From the NCBI GenBank assembly GCA_037176885.1, contig JAWWNJ010000030.1:1364001-1428000 (forward strand): a DNA stretch of 64,000 bases, written 5' to 3'. Source of the stretch: Favolaschia claudopus (Eukaryota > Basidiomycota > Agaricomycetes > Agaricales > Mycenaceae). The notes under the pieces are model-generated. The model did no database searches and was not told the DNA's origin. It saw nothing but the letters and a program-made list of their open reading frames with translations. How positions within the stretch are numbered: the first letter of the stretch is position 1; each line of letters begins with the position of its first letter. The translations under genes were made by a program, and so were the position numbers. Below, piece by piece: positions 53,677 through 64,000 of the stretch.

Positions 53677-55030
53677 GGGGCACAGTCAGGCATTGTAAGG
53701 CCTAAACTTGCCACGATCATTGGCTCAACGAGTACGCCGGCAACGAGAGCTTGCTGGTGAAATTGAGGATCTATTAGACATGGAGGGATATACAGGTTGT
53801 CATAGGTCTCGAGCGCAAACGCTACGGCGGAAAGTTGAACAAGGGGAGCAAAGGTTAAAGTTATCTCCTGAATGCGGTACGCGTCCACCCAATTGGAGCT
53901 GTATTGTATAGCTTACTGTTTTGTTCGTCACAGATCCAACTCAGTGCTTAGATTAAGCCCTCGACCGCGAATACGATGTCAATCAGTCTCGCCGCAATGA
54001 CCGGTAGACTGGCTGCCAAGAGTTCAAGTAATATCTCAAGCGAACTGGTACAGGTTCAAGAATCATCACCTGTGAATTAAATTTCCTGGGATGTGATGGA
54101 TACGTCCTTCTTCAAGAATATCGCGAAGGCTGTGACCATTGAAGTTGCGGTAAAATGACCAGGCAGACTCAATAGAGATATTACTGATGGCGCTCTGGTC
54201 CAGGCGGCTTCAAAAATCACGATTTCTTTCTGGAAATGCGTGCAAACGCTTAGTTTAGAGGAGCTGCGTCGCCCTATCCAGTCAAAACCTCAGTCAGATG
54301 GCTGGTTCGCGAAATACACCTCTCAGATTCGACCTTGTTTTACTCTATGGACGTGACGAACCTATATGTCAGTGACCGGGGGGCCTGGTCCGCGCATCGA
54401 AAATGACAGTCAAGAAACTCATCTTACGGCTTCGCGGAGTTCCAGGGATCAAGCCCAACAGTCAGCTCAAAGTCAAGGCCGACAAGCAGGTAGCCTTGGA
54501 GGAGGCACTGAAGGTCTTCTTGTTGACACCAGAGGCATACCCCACCCCTCTGATTCCTTCGATTGAGCCCGAGGTTGTTATCCAAGAGGATTGGTGAGGA
54601 GGAGCATGAGATGGAGGAATAATAGGGGGGCATGATGGAGGAGTGGTCCATCATGCGGCGTTTCAACCCGTCAGCTGCTGGCGGAGTTTTTGGGCAGTAG
54701 TTCGAACCCCCCACCCCCGCATTGCCTGCGAGCAGCATGTTGGCGACATTTGGGTTGTCCATTTCTGCTGGGTCGTTCCAGATGTAAAGTCGTTAGGATA
54801 GAAAGAAAACACACAGATATTAAAGCGAGATAAAGAAAGAGCTAAACGATTCGCACATCAATACACTTGCGAGTCAATGAAGCACAGAACTCACTGAGGT
54901 GTATTTTTGTGTGTCTGTGAGTCAGCAGTCGAAAAGAGTGGGCAAGAGACAGACACTGGTATTAAATTTGAGTCGCCAGTATATATATCACTGTGAAAAC
55001 ATCGGCGCATGATTTTCATGTACCTAGACG
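53677..55030. other. Spacer with unassigned ORFs
   Basis: 53708-53911 (RELAGEIEDLLDMEGYTG, a coiled-coil-like piece) and 54403-54597 (VKKLILRLRGVPGIKPNSQL) look protein-like but are too short to call. Confidence 0.3.
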
Positions 55031-55829
55031 ATGAATCAATTATTTCATGGAAATGTCCATGATTTTTCTCTTTCATGTATCCCAGAGAAATCAGGTCCCA
55101 TTCAACGAATTTCACCCGATGCTCACCTCCTCAAAAAAATCATGGAATATGACATTAAAATCGGAGGGTGGTGCTGCGCAGAAATCGAAAGTGTTGAAGT
55201 CCAAATGCCGAAAGGCCGAGAAGTGACGTCAGAGCTCCACATCCGCAGCACTACTGCGGACGACCTCGCACGTCCCTTGCCTCCCACCACCACCACCACA
55301 TCGCCAGGATCAACCTCGACGCCGTCGCCGTCGTTGTCGTCACGTACCACCACTCTCGCCGTTGTCGTCGCCGTCGCCGTCGCCGTCGCCTTCCTTCAAT
55401 CCTTCAATGTGACTGTCAATGACTCGAGAACTCTGGCAGCGCCTCCCACGGGCCACATACACCTTTTCCCCGCCCGCCGCCGTGGTTTCTTCTCCCGCAA
55501 ATGCCCCGCAACTCGTGCAGAGATCTACTGGTCGAAGACTGAAGTGGGCGAGAAGATAAAAAGTGCGTCGTAGTACTACCCACCCCCTCACACTTTGCAC
55601 TAACAACTTCCCTTACTAACTGTAGCGGCTACCCCTTTGCTATTTGCCTCGCCGTTGTCGTTGAGTAAACTCTACGAACAAGTCAGCGAGCGTCGATTCA
55701 AAGGTGTGTTTTGTTTATCTATTGTTCGTACCATACTTATCAACAATGTCCCCAGGTAGTCCGCCCGTGAACTGGAGATCTTGTAGCAGGATCGGAGTTC
55801 CATCGCGCGCGGTGTTCACACGTAGATAA
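55031..55829 (+). CDS. Three-exon gene for a predicted single-pass membrane protein
   Basis: Exons 55031-55562, 55626-55703 and 55756-55829. Introns 55563-55625 (GTGCGT...CTGTAG, branch CTAAC) and 55704-55755 (GTGTGT...CCCCAG). The frame is kept across both splices, giving 227 codons plus TAA. A hydrophobic segment LAVVVAVAVAVAFLQSF (about residues 109-125) follows a Thr/Ser/Pro-rich stretch. NVT just after it is a possible N-glycosylation site. The first 58 codons overlap a dispersed repeat also seen at 56160-56360, so Met59 (55205) may be the true start. (GCCGTC)n codes the membrane stretch. Function unknown. Confidence 0.4.
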
Positions 55830-55904
55830 CAAATGTATTGGTATATAGACCTTAATATCATCTCATTTCATCCTGAATTTTGCTCCGTAACCCATTATTT
55901 TCAT

Positions 55905-56360
55905 TGTCTCGTTCCATGATTTCGTGCTTGTTGAGAGAGCAATTTGGACTTGTCATGGAATCGGTATATTAAAAAGGCACATGAAAACGTAGAAAAAGAG
56001 TATGATTTTGTTCACGCGCTGGGACATGAATTTTAGGGAATGCTCGATAATTTTCAGTGTAAGAGGACATGAATTTCGGGGTACCAAGGTACATGATTTT
56101 CAGGTCCCCCGATCTTCACAATCATGTACCTATGCCCCCATAAGAATATCAGTCACTGGCCCCGGATTTTCATGTACCTAGCGCCGAAATAAAATCATAC
56201 TCTTTTTTGACGTTTTCATGTGCCAAATTCATGTGCCGATCCAATGAAAATCAGGCTCAAATCCCAAAGCCTCCCTACACATGCGTGAAATCATGGAATG
56301 AGACCATTAAAATAATGCGATGCGGAGCGAAATTCGGGTACAAATGTCCAAGATCTCGCG
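55905..56360. repeat. ATTTTCATGTACCTAG repeat, inverted and direct copies
   Basis: 56160-56360 is a diverged direct copy of 55010-55210. The block 55975-56010 (GGCACATGAAAACGT) is inverted relative to 56203-56225 (ACGTTTTCATGTGCC). Probably overlapping remnants of one inverted-repeat element. Confidence 0.5.
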
Positions 56361-57599
56361 CCTCTCTGCGTTCAGCTAAACGATCCAATATACTCGGGAA
56401 CTACTATATAACACTATTTAACAACCTATAGACAATCTCTATACTACAAGAATTAATTTGAATTATTCCTCCATTTATTTTTTTTAGAATCCACTTTTAT
56501 TTCTTGTTGTGCCTACGGCATATGGTAGAAATGAAGCTATCTAATATTTTTACTAACTCATATTCCATATTCTGTCCCATGATGTAAGCAGACTCGACAC
56601 AATGACTGAGTGATTGCAACCCAGTCCTGTGGCAATGCCACAATGAAGTAGTGGGTAATTCCCAGGTACTGTAAATCATTCCATCTTTGATGGATGCGTA
56701 ATCTGGCTTCCTGCCAGCCAACGCCGCAGCACACAACCCTTGTTCCCCATCATCTGATCCGTACCCAGACTGATGGAATTCCCTTTTTCGGCACAGTGCA
56801 GTGATGTGTCGGTTCTCTTTGGTGGCCCCCATTAAAACTCCCAGGCAACCTCCACTGGGATAAACCGCGGCCCGGGTGGGCAAAGTCCGAGCAGGTTTGA
56901 GTATGACCGCAAATACTGTGAAACTGGAATGTGCTGGCCGCCGGGTGATTGCCTGCTGTGATCCGAGGCCCGGATGATGGTGGGAAGTGAGACTGTGAGC
57001 AGTGACAAAGTCGGACCAACGATCACCAATGCCGGAAAATCGGTGGTGGGGAAGCCGGTGAGTGTCAAAAGTGTTTTCTCGCCGGGGCAAGGCATCACCA
57101 CAACAACATCGAAGTCGGCTGTCGTATCTGAAGTTCAGCACTCTGTCTTACTTACTTCAAGTTGACAAGCCCTGGAAGATTGTAGGTAACTCAGACGAAG
57201 TTTTGTCGCTTAATACCACACCTTTTGGTTGTTTGTCTCGGCTCTTGGGTGCTTATTCTCGGCTACTCGACTCGCTTATCCACAAGGCCAAAAAAGGGTG
57301 TCTTTTGGCTCGGCAAACAGAATGTCGCTTCACACTAACATAAGCCTGTATCTCATCCGAAAATTAATGGAGGCAAAAAAGGGAGTTCTGAGTGGAGGGT
57401 TCACACCTCCCTTTTTGCAGCCCATCTTTCTACCGTTTCGGCCAAAACTGCGCATTTGACCCCCAATTTTTCTATAGGTCTTCCCAATCTGATTCGGAAA
57501 GGCTAAAAAACAACAGAAGAAAAACGAAGAATACAAAAAACGACGAAAAAGGAAGCAAAAAAGGAGCGGAAAAAGGGATGTGTGAACGACCCTTTAATA
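56361..57599. other. Spacer; one long minus ORF without support
   Basis: ORF 57141-56497 (214 codons) shows no domain, signal or splice pattern. 57360-57595 contains further CTCCCTTTTTG words of the MITE that follows, including an inverted GTGTGAACGACCC / GGGTCGTTCACAC pair. Confidence 0.35.
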
Positions 57600-58105
57600 G
57601 GGTCATTCACGATAGCCTGAGGGTCGTTCACACCTCCCTTTTTGCGCTCCTTTTTGCGCTCCTTTTTGCTTCCTTTTTGTTCTCCTTTTCGCGGATTTTC
57701 GGATTCTGTTCGTTTTTCTTCGGGGTTTTTTGACCTTTTCGATTCAGAATGTCAAAAAGGGTGTATTGCAAAAAGAAATGGAGTGAAACGGCCAGTTTGA
57801 GCCAAAACAGTAGAAAAAATGGTGCGAAAAAGGGGGTTGAAAAAGGCTATCGTGAACGCTCCGTCCGGAACGTCCTTTTTCACTCCCTTTTTCACCTCTA
57901 TCTTTCTACTTTTCTGTATTCCTTCAACTCCTCACCCAAACCAAGTTGACCTTTTCATTGAGAGGTATGAAAAGGTTGACTTGACAAAAACAACCAAGTT
58001 CTACGGAGGTTTTTTGCCAAAACTGCAAAGTGGGCAAAAAGGGAGAGAAAAAGGAGAACAAAAAGGAAGTAAAAAGGGAGCCAAAAAGGCTATCGTGAAT
58101 GACCC
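57600..58105. mobile_element. TA-flanked MITE with CTTTTTG-rich inverted repeats, copy 2
   Basis: 506 bp. Ends GGGTCATTCACGATAGCC / complement, TA on both sides. Relative of 3022-3498, with the same internal copy of the terminal motif. Confidence 0.8.
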
Positions 58106-58224
58106 TAATCACTCTTAGGGTTGCCGTCCTGAGGTGCTACAATGTAGCCAGTAAGTAAATACAGCTGTTTTACGGTTTTTGTCCGGTTTTTGATGGAGTG
58201 GGGCATTTCGTTTCTTGTTTACAC

Positions 58225-58739
58225 CAAGGGGGCACCGGCATTCTAAAAAAATAGGGCCGTTTTTTTTTTCTCTTTTCCGACCTCTAGGCTGGAGAAACTA
58301 ACTACGTAAGCACTAATATACGGCAATATATTCCCACGGTTAAGTCGCCGGACTGCGTCGACCTGAAGTTCATCACACAAATAAATTTATTGAAGGGCCA
58401 GTTACTGTTCTACTGTCTTGAGAAGAGTACTCGTATCCAGACCACACTGGATGCTTACATCCTTCTTTAGAAGGCAAAACATGGCAACATCAGGTTGACA
58501 GCTGGGCGGCCCCCTGGGCCAAACAAAGCCACATTGACATTGAGTACAGTGGAGCGGCACTACATCTTCTGGAGAGCCAGATGTAGACCTGGCACCTGTG
58601 TTTCTCACTCAAATTGAAATAGACTACCAGAAGCTCATTCCCGCTCAGATTTTGGGGGGTCAAACTTTTTTTTTCCGGCCTGGCGGCCGGACTAACTAAC
58701 TAGCCCTTAGTCACCGGTTAGATTGCCGGTGCCCCCTTG
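58225..58739. mobile_element. CAAGGGGGCACCGGC element, complete
   Basis: 515 bp. Ends CAAGGGGGCACCGGCATTC / complement with one mismatch in 21 bp. No clear target duplication. Its right half, inverted, matches 44562-44785. Confidence 0.7.
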
Positions 58740-58794
58740 ATCATACCTCAAACGTAAGCGCCTCAACTGCTCTATGTTGCGCTCTTGAGGGTCC

Positions 58795-59183
58795 GTGTGG
58801 ATCGCCCCCAAGGGGGGTCAACGGGCAAGGTCAACGGTCAAAGGTCAACCACCCAGAGGTTGACCGGACCTTGACCCCGGGGGCAAGTGGGGGCAAGTTT
58901 GTTTGGTTATGTTGTGAGCCTCACCGAAAAGGGAAAGATGATTGAGTCCCATCTTCCAAATTCCACCATCTATAGCTTCAGCTGCTGGACTGTCGTGAAA
59001 TCCACAGATTCCCTTACGCAGACAGCGTCAAGATAGCGTGGTTGAATCAATTTCAACAGTGATTCTGGCGATTATGTGATATACTTGACCCCCTCAGAGG
59101 TCAAGCACCGAGTTGACCCGACCTTGACTCGCCCCTTGCCCCCGGAGTCAGGGTCAAGAGGTTGACCTGACCCCCGTAACACT
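58795..59183. repeat. GGTCAA-rich inverted-repeat element
   Basis: The left block (GGGGGTCAACGGGCAAGGTC, AAAGGTCAACC) and right block (GACCTTGACTCG, GGTTGACCTGACCCCC) are dense in GTCAA or its complement, in roughly inverted order. It lies directly before the MULE transposase fragment. Confidence 0.45.
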
Positions 59184-59490
59184 ACTATTGACCCTTCCGA
59201 TCGCCGTCGTGGCAAAACAATCAAGACGAATTGCATGGCTCACGTTAACTTCCGGCGCTCAGCTAAAGACGGAACATGGCATGTAACTTTCACCGACTGG
59301 CAGCATAACCACCCCCCTACGCTCCCGGTTGGAGCATCTATCCCCCGTCCTGCTACAGAGTCCCAACGCGAATTGGTCGCCAAGCTTGCTACTAGCTCAA
59401 CTAGCAACTTCTCCCGGAGCCAGATATCGAAAGTTCTAAACGAACAATTCCCGGAGCATCGTCTCGAGTATGGTTGCGGCCAAAACTTCA
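59184..59490 (+). pseudogene. MULE transposase N-terminal (FAR1-type zinc-finger) fragment
   Basis: DPSDRRRGKTIKTNCMAHVN, FRRSAKDGTWHVTFTDWQHN-H, then TESQRELVAKLATSSTSNFS and SRSQISKVLNEQFPEHRLE. The C...H-N-H pattern after a W-x-VT strand is the WRKY/GCM1-like DNA-binding domain at the N-terminus of Mutator-like transposases, followed by the usual helical region. The catalytic part is missing: a TIR element begins at 59472. It may once have belonged to the source of the MULE-type MITEs at 7.3 and 16.5 kb, but no sequence link was seen. Confidence 0.65.
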
Positions 59491-59974
59491 TGACCAGTCC
59501 CAATTTTGCTCAAAATCCTTCGGGATTCGAGATTTAGCAGGAACTAGGGTATGGTTTATTGGTGAAATTTCTATTTTAGAGGAATCGGAGGTACTCCTAA
59601 CTTAGGGTTACAAAACGCGAAATTTGAACAGCGAAAAACCAAAATTGTGTGTACTAAACTCGCGAGTTTGAGGCAGGTAATCAAGTCTGTCTCTGCCATT
59701 CTGCCTCTGCAACCCCGGACTCACCCCACAGTGAGAGTGAAATACAAGAAATCGGCAATGGACAGCCACCGGTCCGAGTGATCCGCAATCAAAAGCGCGA
59801 AATTGCCGTGCAAAACACGAAAACCGATTTTTCGAAGTTTTGCTCCAGTACGTTTGAAGATTACCTTCTTACAATGCTATTTACACAATCCCAGGATGTC
59901 TCAATGAAAACTGACGTGACAGTATCAATTACCAAATTGGGACTGCGACTTGTCACGAAGTTCGGTCCGCAACC
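59472..59974. mobile_element. TIR element inserted in the MULE fragment
   Basis: 503 bp. Left GGTTGCGGCCAAAACTTC, right GAAGTTCGGTCCGCAACC, with similarity continuing through CCAATTTTG / AAATTGGG. It ends the transposase reading frame. The downstream transposase part was not recovered. Confidence 0.65.
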
Positions 59975-60717
59975 ATCCCACACTGGTATTAATCGTGCGT
60001 AATGCATTTCCTCCCGGACAAATTCCCCGGCATTTTCTGGTCCACAGCCAGTAACCAAAGCGGACGACTCGGAATGCTTCTGCAGACTGATAATCGTTAC
60101 TCAAACGCTCCAAAAAAAGAAAAAAAAAAAAAAAAAGAGCGATCAGTTACCGGTCTAGCCTCGTCATGCCGTTCCACGGCCGTAGAGGAAGTAGACGGCC
60201 CTCGGCCGCCAAATTGTGAGATGGCCGGCAAAGGCCGAGTCTAGACGCAACTACCCGGCTCCGTGGACCTCCGCAGGCCTCGGCGATCACCTCAGCGCGC
60301 CTCGCCACCGGCCGTTTTAGGGACTGTTTGAACGCAGTGGTTCTTGCATACATAGGCCTACTCCCAGGCGATAGCTACACAATGTTGCCCGAACATTGAT
60401 TTGGACCCAAAGACTGGATTGGCGCCCTCAGAATTCATAAAAATCATGTCATTTTTGGGTAAATGTCGACAAAAGATTTGATCGTCCCATTACCAGGTAC
60501 AAGACTGTATTATTTTCCTAGCGGCCGGTAGTTGCTCACAGTTACTCACAGGCCTGTCTTTCCCAAGGTCCTGGCTCGGCGAGTCGGACGAGTTATTAAC
60601 TGTTATTAACTGATGCTACTAACATAGCAGGTATTCCCCGGATTATTCCTGTCAACGGAATCGCGAAACTTCAACACTTAGGATGCATTGAAAAAACAGG
60701 ATCGTTGTTCAAATCAT
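59975..60717. other. Spacer, nothing recognised
   Basis: An A-run at 60120-60136 and short ORFs only. Confidence 0.4.
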
Positions 60718-60744
60718 TGAAGCGAAGCACGGGCTCACTGCTAG
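60718..60744 (+). mobile_element. Second Helitron 3' terminus (hairpin partly lost)
   Basis: GCGAAGCACGGGCTCACTGCTAG is identical to the first terminus, but the CCCGTG arm is missing (TTGAA instead). A related Helitron ended here. Confidence 0.7.
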
Positions 60745-61096
60745 TCGTTCCATAATCGCCGCCCCTGAATCGGCTACTCTCACTGCGAAACCATAAGACG
60801 CGCCGAAACACGCGAAAACTTCACAAAGAATTGGAGAAGATAAAATTTCGTTATTGCCAAGGTTAGGAAGATGCTAATTTTTTTTTTTTTTTTTTTTTTT
60901 ATTTTTTTTATTTTTTATTTTTTTGGAGTGTTTGGTCTTTGAAACCTAACGATTCTCAGTCTGCAGAAGCATTCCAAGGTCGTCCACTTTGTTTACTAGT
61001 TTTTCGAAACCAGTGAGAGCCGGGGAGAAGTTGTCCGGGAGGAAATGCCGTTACGCACAATCAAACTTAGTGTGGGGCTCCAGCCGAAAGCTTGCT

Positions 61097-63640
61097 TTAA
61101 CCAATTCCAGTACGACCAGGCTGCATACCCACTAAAACCCCCCTTAAGGTAGTCCAGTCATCCGGCAGGGAATCTTCATCTACTAGTAAACCTGACCAAG
61201 TCCTCAGGACACTCTTTCTACTGAACGCAAGTGTCCCAAATTTTGCTTTGTTTGTAAGGATGCGATCACGCGAGAGTGCGGCATTAATATCTCTTAACCA
61301 CATTACCGCAATTTCGGCATCGGAGGCTATTCTTTCAGGATTACTGATAACACGGCTGACCCGGAGATTCCAGATCAATCTCCATGCCACAGAGACAAGG
61401 ATAGCAAAAAGTCTCCCCTTATGAGGTAAGATTTTACCCTTCTCAGACTTGAATTTCACGCAGTTACACCCGAGAATCAGGCCCCAGTTCATGGAGGGCC
61501 AATCTTTGAATTTTCGCGACCATAGTTCTCTTGTCAGTTCCCATATCAATTTCTGACCCGGTGCGTCGCACTCTAAGGCTATGTGTTCCAGCGATTCCGT
61601 AACCTTGCAAGACGGGCAATCACCCAACACACTCAGGGTATTATGGTGATACCAAAAATCACCCACACGAAAATGATTGTGAATGCATTTCCAATAAAAT
61701 TCTCGATTCACGCGAAGTAAATTTGCCGACCTAATGGACTTCCAAATCACCTGGTCGGATGGAGTGTATTCACACACCTCTGCAACGGAGCATCGAATCC
61801 GATCCAGGTTAACAAATGTTGATTTTCTAATCGTTTTATCCCCGAGTGATTTTATAACTTTATAAAACGAGCGCTGCGAACCTTCGCACAAGGCCACACC
61901 TGGTAACGTGAACATGATGTCACACTCTGTGTCTATTACCGTTTCGACCGAGTGTACAGCGGGGAAGCCATTCCCCCCTTTTGTGCTATCTAGTACGAAA
62001 CTTGTTCGCCCAACCCTTTCACACAGTCCACTAACTGTTGCCTTGAGCAAGGGCCAACTTGGATTCAGCCGATCATTTTCAAATTTGCTGCGCTCACACA
62101 CTAACGCCCGAAGCAAGAAGTCCGAAGAGGAGTAGAATATGATTGGGGTGAGTTTTGAAATATTCTGGACGCAATATAATACTCCGCCCAATAGGGCATT
62201 ACAACAGGTAAGTTTGATGCCGGGATTATCAAATGACAATAACAGTGTGATCTCTTCAACCGTGTCAGCGCATACTAACTTCATTTCCAGGCTAATTTTT
62301 GGTTCAAATTCCCCCGCATTTGATACACGGGGATATAGGTATATCACTGTTTCCGGTCCAGCCATACCGAGATTCCGTCTTCTTGCAGGGATCTCATTTG
62401 AGCAGTCCTCAAAAGCGAAAATCCGGAACCCCCGAGTCCAATCTGTGAGTTCATAATCGGGGTCAAAAAACATACGACGATCAGCCTCAGGGGCAAGTTC
62501 GTTTGAGGCCCGTTCTTCGGGGGTTAGCCGCAGCTCCTCACACATGTCATGGTTATTCATCGTTGGGTTCCATTTTGGATGGATTGTGTTCAGCACAATC
62601 TGTGCCATTTCCACACACTTACCCGGGTTTTCACAGCCAATCTCTACGCGATCATGTTGGCATGCAGGGCAACCGCAGTTTTTTCGGCCAGTTCCAGAAG
62701 GATTTATTGTGTGTGGCCTACGAGGCACAACGGTCGATCGCTGGGCAATGGCACACAGTTCCCGCACAGACCTTACTTCGTGGTCAAGCCGGAGACATCT
62801 CGCAGGCTTGGTGCGGCAAGCCAAGTTGTAGGCATTAGAAGCCGCTGAAGGATGTTTCCAGATCGGCATTTCCTTTCGGATCTCCGTATTGAACGACAGC
62901 GCGGTAAATTTCACACCGTACTTTTCAGCCGTTTTAATCATGCACTTCAGTTGATCAGGCAATTTGGTTTTCTTGGAAATGGGAACATGAATCCCCTGCA
63001 GAAAGATGTTCTTGATTTGCCCTGGGTAATAGTGGAGATAACTCTTCTCCAAAAAGTCAGACAGTATGAAATCCACGAAGTAGCACCATCTTGCTCGTTC
63101 CTTTCCATGAACCAAATACGTTTGAAGATTCACCAGATCAATCGCCTCGTTTCGGGCCATCAAATCGAGGACCTGTTTTCCGCCCTCAAGGACATCTAGA
63201 GACATTGTTTGCTTCCCAATGCGCGCTTTTTTGCCATCCCACAGGAAGCTGTTCTGTAGTTCAACCAGTTCTTGCTCCACTTCTTCGGGCATACCTTGCA
63301 CTCGGGCCAGGTATTGTGTTCTTCCACCCACTACCATGTTAATAATGTGTCGTTTGCCTTCGAATCCTGGGTTGGACAAGCTCCACCTTTCCAGGTCATT
63401 TCTCACTTTGGAGACTACGGTAGGCCACGGTGTTCTGTACTCAATTCCGTTTCCGATCCAGGCGCCGAGAATTCGGCAACAATCGCCGTCTGCGATAATT
63501 CTGACACTGTCATTCAATTTACCGCAAGAATCAGCTGCATTAATCATTCTTGTTTCGACAATTCGAGACCGATAGTCTACACGTCCGTACGGAAGGATTA
63601 CCGTCTTGCTTTCGTTGAATTTTGCTGTTGAAGCGGCACA
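61097..63640 (-). CDS. LINE ORF2, thumb, RNase H-like and zinc-ribbon region
   Basis: About 816 codons from the first Met (63547), with the frame open upstream into the RT frame break. CRILGAWIGNGIEYRTPWPT and GKRHIINMVVGGRTQYLARV are the post-RT thumb of L1/Tad-like elements. NALLGGVLYCVQN and IIFYSSSDFLLRALV resemble a decayed RNase H (Glu replaced in the first). WKCIHNHFRVGDFWYHHNTL then GDCPSCKVTESLEHIALECD is the zf-RVT zinc ribbon (C-x2-C...H-x4-C). The protein ends GMQPGRTGIG. Confidence 0.75.
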   Translation of the reverse strand, partial: CAASTAKFNESKTVILPYGRVDYRSRIVETRMINAADSCGKLNDSVRIIADGDCCRILGAWIGNGIEYRTPWPTVVSKVRNDLERWSLSNPGFEGKRHIINMVVGGRTQYLARVQGMPEEVEQELVELQNSFLWDGKKARIGKQTMSLDVLEGGKQVLDLMARNEAIDLVNLQTYLVHGKERARWCYFVDFILSDFLEKSYLHYYPGQIKNIFLQGIHVPISKKTKLPDQLKCMIKTAEKYGVKFTALSFNTEIRKEMPIWKHPSAASNAYNLACRTKPARCLRLDHEVRSVRELCAIAQRSTVVPRRPHTINPSGTGRKNCGCPACQHDRVEIGCENPGKCVEMAQIVLNTIHPKWNPTMNNHDMCEELRLTPEERASNELAPEADRRMFFDPDYELTDWTRGFRIFAFEDCSNEIPARRRNLGMAGPETVIYLYPRVSNAGEFEPKISLEMKLVCADTVEEITLLLSFDNPGIKLTCCNALLGGVLYCVQNISKLTPIIFYSSSDFLLRALVCERSKFENDRLNPSWPLLKATVSGLCERVGRTSFVLDSTKGGNGFPAVHSVETVIDTECDIMFTLPGVALCEGSQRSFYKVIKSLGDKTIRKSTFVNLDRIRCSVAEVCEYTPSDQVIWKSIRSANLLRVNREFYWKCIHNHFRVGDFWYHHNTLSVLGDCPSCKVTESLEHIALECDAPGQKLIWELTRELWSRKFKDWPSMNWGLILGCNCVKFKSEKGKILPHKGRLFAILVSVAWRLIWNLRVSRVISNPERIASDAEIAVMWLRDINAALSRDRILTNKAKFGTLAFSRKSVLRTWSGLLVDEDSLPDDWTTLRGVLVGMQPGRTGIG

Positions 63641-63976
63641 TCAAAGGTCAAGTACCGCCCATAGCTCGGCCATCGAGTTTTCACAGGAAAGAAAGATGGT
63701 TGTGTCATCCGCAAAAAGCGAGATGATCAGCTCGTGGTCTGAATCTAACCCGGAGATTTTTATTCCTTTCAACTCAGACGCACGGATCAAGCATGCGAGT
63801 GGTTCGATCGCTAAATTGAAAAGCAAGCATGAAAGCGGGTCGCCTTGTCTGACACCCCGCGTTACTATATAAGGTTCGCCGAATTCACCATTTATTAAGA
63901 CCATCGTTTTGGCCTTGGAATAAAGCTCTTGAACAATTTTTTGGAAGCTCGGAGGAAAGCGCATGTGTTCAAGCAC
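63641..63976 (-). CDS. LINE reverse transcriptase palm (partial)
   Basis: LINGEFGEPYIVTRGVRQGD (RT motif B region RGVRQGDPLS), LLFNLAIEPLACLIRASELK, and the catalytic SLFADDTTIFL (FADD box). It is continuous with the downstream ORF after a one-base frame change at about 63640. The N-terminal endonuclease lies outside the window. Confidence 0.8.
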   Translation of the reverse strand: MLEHMRFPPSFQKIVQELYSKAKTMVLINGEFGEPYIVTRGVRQGDPLSCLLFNLAIEPLACLIRASELKGIKISGLDSDHELIISLFADDTTIFLSCENSMAELWAVLDL

Positions 63977-64000
63977 CCTCAGTAAATAATCATGATTAAT

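Larger units (their letters stand above)
60878..64000 (-). mobile_element. LINE (non-LTR retrotransposon), 5' end outside window
   Basis: Reads leftward from beyond 64000. RT (63976-63641), C-terminal ORF part (63640-61097), 3' UTR, then an A-rich tail on the minus strand, seen as the T-run 60878-60924. One frameshift near 63640. Confidence 0.85.

Noticed and set aside
56497..57141. 214-codon minus ORF
   Set aside because: No domain or signal, and overlapping minus ORFs in other frames; chance length.
1..64000. Telomeric array near the Penelope-like element, and CRISPR arrays
   Set aside because: No tandem TTAGGG/CCCTAA run of three or more and no regularly spaced direct repeats were seen.

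Overview
The window looks like a transposon-saturated stretch of a filamentous basidiomycete genome, probably an Agaricomycete. The grounds are: very short spliceosomal introns (47-64 bp, GTRNGY...YAG); an F-box/leucine-rich protein of the kind expanded in mushrooms; Helitron termini of the usual hairpin plus CTAG form; a Penelope-like element without an endonuclease (the fungal Coprina type); copia-class elements primed by half of initiator tRNA-Met; a DIRS/Ngaro-like element; and a LINE. No species marker gene was recognised. A run of single-base indels between copies that are otherwise identical suggests a long-read assembly, so some frameshifts may be sequence errors.

Layout. 1-1.5 kb: 3' part of an F-box-like gene. 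3-4.3 kb: DDE-transposase N-terminal fragment cut by a MITE. 4.8-12.4 kb: sparse ORFs, MITEs, one MULE-type MITE, a 160-bp tandem repeat. 12.5-14.7 kb: broken DIRS/Ngaro-like element, minus strand. 15.6-15.9 kb: two-exon gene for a small secreted protein. 16.5-17.1 kb: second copy of the MULE-type MITE, with a 9-bp target duplication. 17.25-22.56 kb: Penelope-like retroelement, minus strand, flanked by direct repeats of about 0.95 kb and carrying a hammerhead ribozyme. 23.8-25.7 kb: TIR and fold-back elements. 25.7-26.9 kb: Ulp1/C48-like peptidase gene (+) overlapping an XPG/Rad2-like nuclease gene (-). 27.5-36.1 kb: hairpin-rich repeat units, several interrupted by younger insertions, including a complete 778-bp TRIM. 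36.2-36.6 kb: intact four-exon AT-hook gene. 37.5-47.5 kb: nested TA-flanked MITEs around a decayed copia element and a zinc-finger gene remnant. 48.6-53.1 kb: a Helitron (helicase C-terminus, extra gene, 3' terminus), its helicase split by a gag-only LTR element. 53.1-60.7 kb: possible second Helitron with two spliced small genes and a MULE transposase fragment. 60.9-64.0 kb: LINE, minus strand, running off the window.

Most DNA here is mobile or derived from it. Intact cellular gene candidates are few: the AT-hook protein, the small secreted protein, the XPG-like and C48-like genes, and two small spliced genes at 53.3 and 55.0 kb. At least fifteen elements sit between TA dinucleotides and carry terminal inverted repeats, so Tc1/mariner-type non-autonomous elements dominate. 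Target duplications give an order of nesting in several places.
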